This document shows, piece after piece, positions 60,115 to 64,000 of a stretch of DNA of 64,000 bases (within the stretch, counting starts at the first letter, position 1; every line of letters starts with the position of its first letter). The notes beneath the pieces were generated by a model, which saw only the letters and a program-made list of their open reading frames with translations, had not been told where the DNA came from and made no database searches. The position numbers and the translations under genes are program-made. This stretch comes from Halorubrum coriense DSM 10284 (GTDB taxonomy: Archaea; Halobacteriota; Halobacteria; Halobacteriales; Haloferacaceae): NCBI RefSeq assembly GCF_000337035.1, contig NZ_AOJL01000036.1, positions 7,574-71,573 of the forward strand, written 5' to 3'.

Positions 60115-62307
60115 TCAGCCGTCGGACCGGGGGAGCGTGAGCGTGACGACGGTGCCGCGCGGGTCCGCGTCCGCGACCGCCGCCGAGCCGCCCGACTGCT
60201 GGACGACCCAGTAGACGAGCCACAGCCCGAGGCCGCTGCCGTGGTACAGCGCGTCGACGGCCGTTCCGTCGACGAGCACGTCCCGGTTCATCCCCGCCAG
60301 TCCCGGCCCGTCGTCGGCGACGCGGACCCGCACCGCGTCGGCGTCCGACTCGACCGACACCTCGACCGCGGGTCGGTCCCGGTCGCTGTGGAGGACCGCG
60401 TTTCGGACCAGCTCGTCCACCGCCCGCGAGAGCCACGTGGTCGCCGACGCCGTCGCGACCCCCTCCTCCGGCACGGACGCCTCGACCGTCGCGTCCGGGA
60501 ACTCCTCGCTCGCCCCGTCGACGACGTGCCGCGCCACTCTCCCGGCGTCGATCGGCTCGGTCTCCGGCGCGTCGCCCAGTATCTCGGTGATGTGGTGGGC
60601 CTTCTCGCTCGTCTCCAACAGGTCGTCGGCCCGCGAGACGATGTACTCGGCGTCGGCGGGGTCGGCGTCGCCCGCCGTGATCTGCTCCGCCCGCCCCCGA
60701 ACGACCGTCAGTGCGTTCCGGAGGTTGTGCTGGAGCACGCGGTCGACGACCCGGAGCTGTCGCGCCCGGTGTTCGCTGTCGGTCACGTCCCGGAGCACGC
60801 CGACGACGCCGTCGGGGTTCTCCCCCGCCGGGCTCTCGAGCGGGTAGTACCGGACGTCGAACGTCCGCCTGCCGCGCGTCGGATGCGTCCGCGTCGTCCG
60901 GTACTCCACCGTCTCGCCGCGGAGCGCGCGCTCGACCTGTCGCTCGACGGTCTCGTAGCCGCCCTCCGGAACGACGTCGTCGAGAGCGAGGTCCGTCACG
61001 TCGTCGCTCCCCAGCCCGTGGTACTCCCGGTACTGCGGGTTCGCGAACAGGAGCCGACCGTCCCGGTCGACCGCGGCGATGAGGTCGGTCGCCCCGTTGA
61101 TCGCGCGCTCGTACCGCTCCAGGTCGCGCTCGCGTTCCTTCCGGTCGGTGACGTTCCGGCAGATGGCGAACGTGCCCGCGAGGTCGCCGTCGGCGTCGTA
61201 GTAGGGGTACCGCTGCGTGCTGAACGTCGCCTCGCGGCCGCTCTCCGGAAACGTCGGCGAGATCTCGTACTCGGCCATCTCCTCGGTCTCGAACACCGCC
61301 GTCCGCCGCTCGTCGACCGCCGCCGCCGTCTCCGGGTCCATGAACGCGAACTCGTCGGTCCCGTACAGCACCTCGCGGTCGACCCCGGCGAACTCGCTCA
61401 CCGCCTCGTTCAACAGTTCGAACTCCCCGTCGCGGTTCTGGAGGAGGACGGGATCGTCGAGCCGTTCGACGATGGCGCGGTACTGCTTCAGCCGCCCCAT
61501 CGCGGCCTTGCGATCGGTGATGTCCGTCTGGATGGCGACGAACCGCGATATCTCCCCGTCGTCGTCCGCGACGGGGGCGATCGTCTGATGGGCGTGGTAC
61601 AGTTCGCCGTCGTGCCGCCGGTCGACGATCTCCTCTTCCCACACCTCGCCGGCCTGGAGCGTCGACCACAGCGCGTCGAAGTACTCGTCGGGCATCCGGC
61701 CGGAGTTGAGGATCGCCGGCGTCTCCCCGAGCGCCTCGTCGACGTCGTACCCGGTGTGATCGGTGAACGCCGGGTTGACGTACTCGATCGTCCCGTCGAC
61801 GTCGGTGACGTAGATGGCGTGGCCGGCGTGTTCGACGAGGTTACGGAACGTCTCCGTCACCGCGCCGCCCACCTCCTCGACGCCGTCGCGGAAGACGCCG
61901 GTGTAGACGGCGTCGAGACCGTCCCCCGCAGCCTCGGGATCGTCGCCCCCGTCGCTCCCCTCGGTCTCGCCGCCGGGGGCGTGTTCGTGGAACCGGACGG
62001 AGAACGTCACCGTGTGCCCGTCGGCGTGCCGGATCGGGACCGAGACGCTCCCGCGGTCGGGGAGCCCCTCGACCCGCGAGAGCCGCTCGCGGACCGACCG
62101 CGTCCGCCCGTCCGCCGTCTCGGACGCGACGAGGGAGGCGAGCGTGCGACCGCGGAGGTCGACCGGCTCGTAGCCGAGCGCCGCCTCGGCGGCGGGGTTC
62201 GCGTACACGATCGTCCCCTCGTCGTCGAGCGAGACGACCGGGTCGACACACTCCTCGACGAAGGAGGCGAAGAAGTCGTCGGGAGGTCGCGGCGATCCCA
62301 GAGGCAT
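60115..62307 (-). CDS. PAS-domain sensor histidine kinase (four PAS)
   Basis: A 730-residue soluble kinase. Four PAS/PAC units lie at about 10-110, 160-272, 280-390 and 400-512 (for example VSLDDEGTIVYANPAAEAALGY; IYVTDVDGTIEYVNPAFTDHTGYDVDEAL). The dimerisation helix carries phospho-acceptor His527 in LQHNLRNALTVVRGRAEQI, and the ATPase domain has N-box 631-641 (DELVRNAVLHS), DDGPG at 666-670 and GSGLGL at 691-696. No membrane segment is found, so it senses a cytoplasmic signal (redox, light or ligand; which one is not shown). There is no adjacent response regulator. TATA CCTTTTTAGG (62331-62340) precedes it. Confidence 0.92.
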   Translation of the reverse strand: MPLGSPRPPDDFFASFVEECVDPVVSLDDEGTIVYANPAAEAALGYEPVDLRGRTLASLVASETADGRTRSVRERLSRVEGLPDRGSVSVPIRHADGHTVTFSVRFHEHAPGGETEGSDGGDDPEAAGDGLDAVYTGVFRDGVEEVGGAVTETFRNLVEHAGHAIYVTDVDGTIEYVNPAFTDHTGYDVDEALGETPAILNSGRMPDEYFDALWSTLQAGEVWEEEIVDRRHDGELYHAHQTIAPVADDDGEISRFVAIQTDITDRKAAMGRLKQYRAIVERLDDPVLLQNRDGEFELLNEAVSEFAGVDREVLYGTDEFAFMDPETAAAVDERRTAVFETEEMAEYEISPTFPESGREATFSTQRYPYYDADGDLAGTFAICRNVTDRKERERDLERYERAINGATDLIAAVDRDGRLLFANPQYREYHGLGSDDVTDLALDDVVPEGGYETVERQVERALRGETVEYRTTRTHPTRGRRTFDVRYYPLESPAGENPDGVVGVLRDVTDSEHRARQLRVVDRVLQHNLRNALTVVRGRAEQITAGDADPADAEYIVSRADDLLETSEKAHHITEILGDAPETEPIDAGRVARHVVDGASEEFPDATVEASVPEEGVATASATTWLSRAVDELVRNAVLHSDRDRPAVEVSVESDADAVRVRVADDGPGLAGMNRDVLVDGTAVDALYHGSGLGLWLVYWVVQQSGGSAAVADADPRGTVVTLTLPRSDG

Positions 62308-62330
62308 CTGGACAGTAGTAGCGCGCAGAG

Positions 62331-62340
62331 CCTAAAAAGG
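62331..62340 (-). promoter_or_regulatory. promoter of the histidine kinase gene
   Basis: CCTTTTTAGG on the minus strand is about 28 bases before the ATG at 62307. Confidence 0.5.
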
Positions 62341-62401
62341 GACCTGAACCGCCGCTCCGGTCGGACCGACGCGAACTCGCTCCCGACCCGCCGGTCCGCC
62401 G

Positions 62402-63640
62402 CTACTGTTCGGTGGGGGCCGCGAGGTCGTCGACCGAGAAGCCGGGCTCCATGAGGCGGTCCGTCTGTCCGCTGACGTCGCGCCCCTCGCGCATCAGCTG
62501 TTTGAACGCGGACTGCGGCGAGAGGTCGCCGATGAGCACGCCGCCGACCACCTTTCCGTCCTTCAGCGCGACGCGCCGCCACTCGCCCTCGGCGGTGGTC
62601 GCCTCCGCGTAGTCGTCGCCGAGCGTCGGGTGGCCGAACGAGAGGAACGGGAAGTCGAAGTGCGTGATCGAGTACGAGGAGACCCACCTGAACTCCTCGC
62701 TGGCGTAGTCGATCATGTTCCGGGCGGCAATCGTCCCCTGCTCTTTGGCCGACCCCCACGAGCCGTTCTTCGCCCGCTCGCCGAGGATGAGGTCGTTGAA
62801 CGTGGTGATGTCGCCCGCGGCGAACACGTTGTCGACGTTCGTGCGCATGAACTCGTCGACGACGATGCCGTCGTCGAGCTCCAGCGGCGTGTCCCGGACG
62901 AGTTCGGTGTTGAAGTCGAGACCGATGGCGACGCCCGCGAAGTCGCACTCGTAGCGCTCGCCGTTCGGGTCGACCGCGGCCTCGACGTGGCCGTCGTCGT
63001 CGACCTCGAAGTGGTCCACGCCCGAGCCGAAGACCGGCTCGACACCGCGCTCGCGCATCGCCTCGTGCATGATCTCCGCGCCCTCCGCGGAGAGCGCGTA
63101 GCGCCACCAGTTGTCGCCGCGCATGAGGTACTTCGCCTCGACGTCCTGCGCCCCGCAGATGGCCGCGAAGTCGATGCCGAGGAGGCCGGCACCGACGATG
63201 ACCGCCCGCTCGGCGTCCTCGACGCTCTCTTTGATCCGGCGGGCGTCCTGGAACGTCCAGAAGTGGTGGATCCCCTCGGCGTCGGCGTTCTCGACCGGGA
63301 GCTGCTGGGGCGTGCCGCCGATCGCGAGCAGGAGGGAGTCGTACGCGAACGTCTCCCCCTCGTGGGTGTGGACCGCGTCGCCCTCGACGTCGATGTCGTC
63401 GACGATCGTGTTGAGCCGGAGGTCGACGTCGTGTTCGTCGTACCAGTCCTCCTGGTGGATCGAGATCGGGGCCTCGGGCAGTTTCCCCTTCGCGTACTCC
63501 TTGATCAGAATCCGGTTGTAGAGGGACTCTCCCTCGTCCGTGAGAACCGTGATCTCGGCGTCGGGCGCTTCCTCGCGGAGCGTCTCGGCCGCGGACGCCC
63601 CCGCGATACCGTCACCGACGATCACGTACGAATCGCTCAT
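62402..63640 (-). CDS. NAD(P)/FAD-dependent oxidoreductase, nitrite-reductase-NirB-like/rubredoxin-reductase type
   Basis: A 412-residue flavoprotein with the FAD motif YVIVGDGIAGASAAETLREEAPDAEITVLTDEG (about 3-36), the NAD(P) motif AVIVGAGLLGIDFAAICG (about 150) and the second FAD motif VDNVFAAGDITTFND. Sequence around LYNRILIKEYAKGKLP resembles NirB and rubredoxin reductase N-terminal halves. The C-terminal third (YSITHFDFPFLSFGHPTLGD) is its own. The acceptor protein is unknown. TATA-like ATTAACC lies about 27 bases before the ATG at 63640. Confidence 0.85.
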   Translation of the reverse strand: MSDSYVIVGDGIAGASAAETLREEAPDAEITVLTDEGESLYNRILIKEYAKGKLPEAPISIHQEDWYDEHDVDLRLNTIVDDIDVEGDAVHTHEGETFAYDSLLLAIGGTPQQLPVENADAEGIHHFWTFQDARRIKESVEDAERAVIVGAGLLGIDFAAICGAQDVEAKYLMRGDNWWRYALSAEGAEIMHEAMRERGVEPVFGSGVDHFEVDDDGHVEAAVDPNGERYECDFAGVAIGLDFNTELVRDTPLELDDGIVVDEFMRTNVDNVFAAGDITTFNDLILGERAKNGSWGSAKEQGTIAARNMIDYASEEFRWVSSYSITHFDFPFLSFGHPTLGDDYAEATTAEGEWRRVALKDGKVVGGVLIGDLSPQSAFKQLMREGRDVSGQTDRLMEPGFSVDDLAAPTEQ

Positions 63641-63764
63641 AGCCGGCCGTTCGGATTCATGGTTAATGTGGGTTGTCATCCGCGTCTCGGATCGTGGGAA
63701 TCACTCGCACTCGCGGGAAAGAAGCGGTCCTGAGCCGCCTTTCGCGGCCGATCCGTCCGCGCGG

Positions 63765-64000
63765 TCAGTGGTCCGCGCCGGCCGGCTCCGCGGGGAAGTC
63801 CTTCTCGCCGGCCGCGATCGCGACGTCGAGCCAGTTCTCCGTCGGGACGAGCGGGCACTCGTACGCGTGGTTGTACGCGCAGGTCGGATTGTACGCGTTG
63901 TTGAAGTCGACCACCCACTCGCCGTCGACGCGGTCGCGGTCGGGCTCCAAGTCGAGGTAGCGACCCGCTCCGTACGTCTCGTCGCCGCTGGTGGCGTCGC
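63765..64000 (-). CDS. DUF1684 family protein, C-terminal part (truncated by window end)
   Basis: Only the last 77 residues are in the window; the gene continues beyond base 64000. The visible part is SGDETYGAGRYLDLEPDRDR, VDFNNAYNPTCAYNHAYECP and LVPTENWLDVAIAAGEKDFP, the hallmark C-terminus of DUF1684. The Cys pair and His in this block are conserved in the family, whose function is unknown. Convergent with nothing in view; the oxidoreductase gene follows on the same strand. Confidence 0.85.
   Translation of the reverse strand, partial: DATSGDETYGAGRYLDLEPDRDRVDGEWVVDFNNAYNPTCAYNHAYECPLVPTENWLDVAIAAGEKDFPAEPAGADH

Overview
The window is chromosomal DNA of a halophilic archaeon of the class Halobacteria, most likely Halorubrum or a close relative (the genus is inferred from gene order and protein style). 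Support comes from the very high GC content with G/C at nearly every third codon position, strongly acidic proteins, TATA-type promoters about 27 bases before leaderless ATG/GTG starts, Tat-lipoprotein signals (twin Arg followed by L-A-G-C), and archaeal-type genes: SBDS, RNase P component 4, Pus10, Orc1/Cdc6, MenA/MenC and a GCS2-type GshA. I see no rRNA, tRNA, CRISPR array, insertion sequence or integrase; most of the window is densely packed core chromosome.

Layout. 0-5 kb: an unrecognised edge gene, a small ribbon-helix-helix-like protein, a halocyanin, menA-menC (menaquinone) and an AhpD-like protein. 5.3-7.8 kb: a three-gene SsuABC/NMT1-type ABC importer. 8.1-16.4 kb: the branched-chain amino acid cluster leuA-ilvB-ilvN-ilvC-(mini-ORF)-leuC-leuD-leuB. 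Its leuA is frameshifted near the N-terminus. Its ilvB is preceded by a promoter, a 24-codon leader peptide ending in Ile/Val codons, and a hairpin over the leader stop codon. 16.5-24.7 kb: small conserved proteins, an XRE-CBS regulator, purM, an M50 protease coupled to a TraB protein, a membrane-anchored ArsR-like regulator, a bifunctional-nuclease-family protein, an acyl-CoA thioesterase, a DUF123 GIY-YIG protein and a DCC protein. 24.8-27.8 kb: a zinc-type ABC importer (znuA, znuC, znuB) with an AT-rich operator-like repeat upstream.

27.9-32.1 kb: YbaK, SBDS, a zinc-finger protein, an FG-GAP/UnbV (CRTAC1-like) protein without a signal peptide, and a DICT-domain sensor. 32.2-40.0 kb: glycerol catabolism, glpA-glpB-glpC on the minus strand and glpK plus a membrane protein on the plus strand, with a 374-bp divergent regulatory region. 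40.1-52.1 kb: housekeeping and small genes (Orc1/Cdc6 paralogue, phosphoglycolate phosphatase, rnp4, Trm112-like, CoA-disulfide-reductase-like enzyme, coaD, gshA, doxX, nth). 52.3-58.5 kb: pus10, a UspA protein behind a 6+6 inverted repeat, and the trpDFEG operon behind two TGTACA boxes. 58.6-64 kb: MoaB with a His-rich N-terminus, two small proteins, a four-PAS histidine kinase, an NAD(P)/FAD oxidoreductase, and a DUF1684 protein cut by the window end.

The most interesting signals are regulatory: the candidate archaeal ilv leader peptide, the paired TRP-box-like operator at trpD, and several short open frames that begin or end exactly on neighbouring start/stop codons (TGATG/ATGA), suggesting translational coupling.
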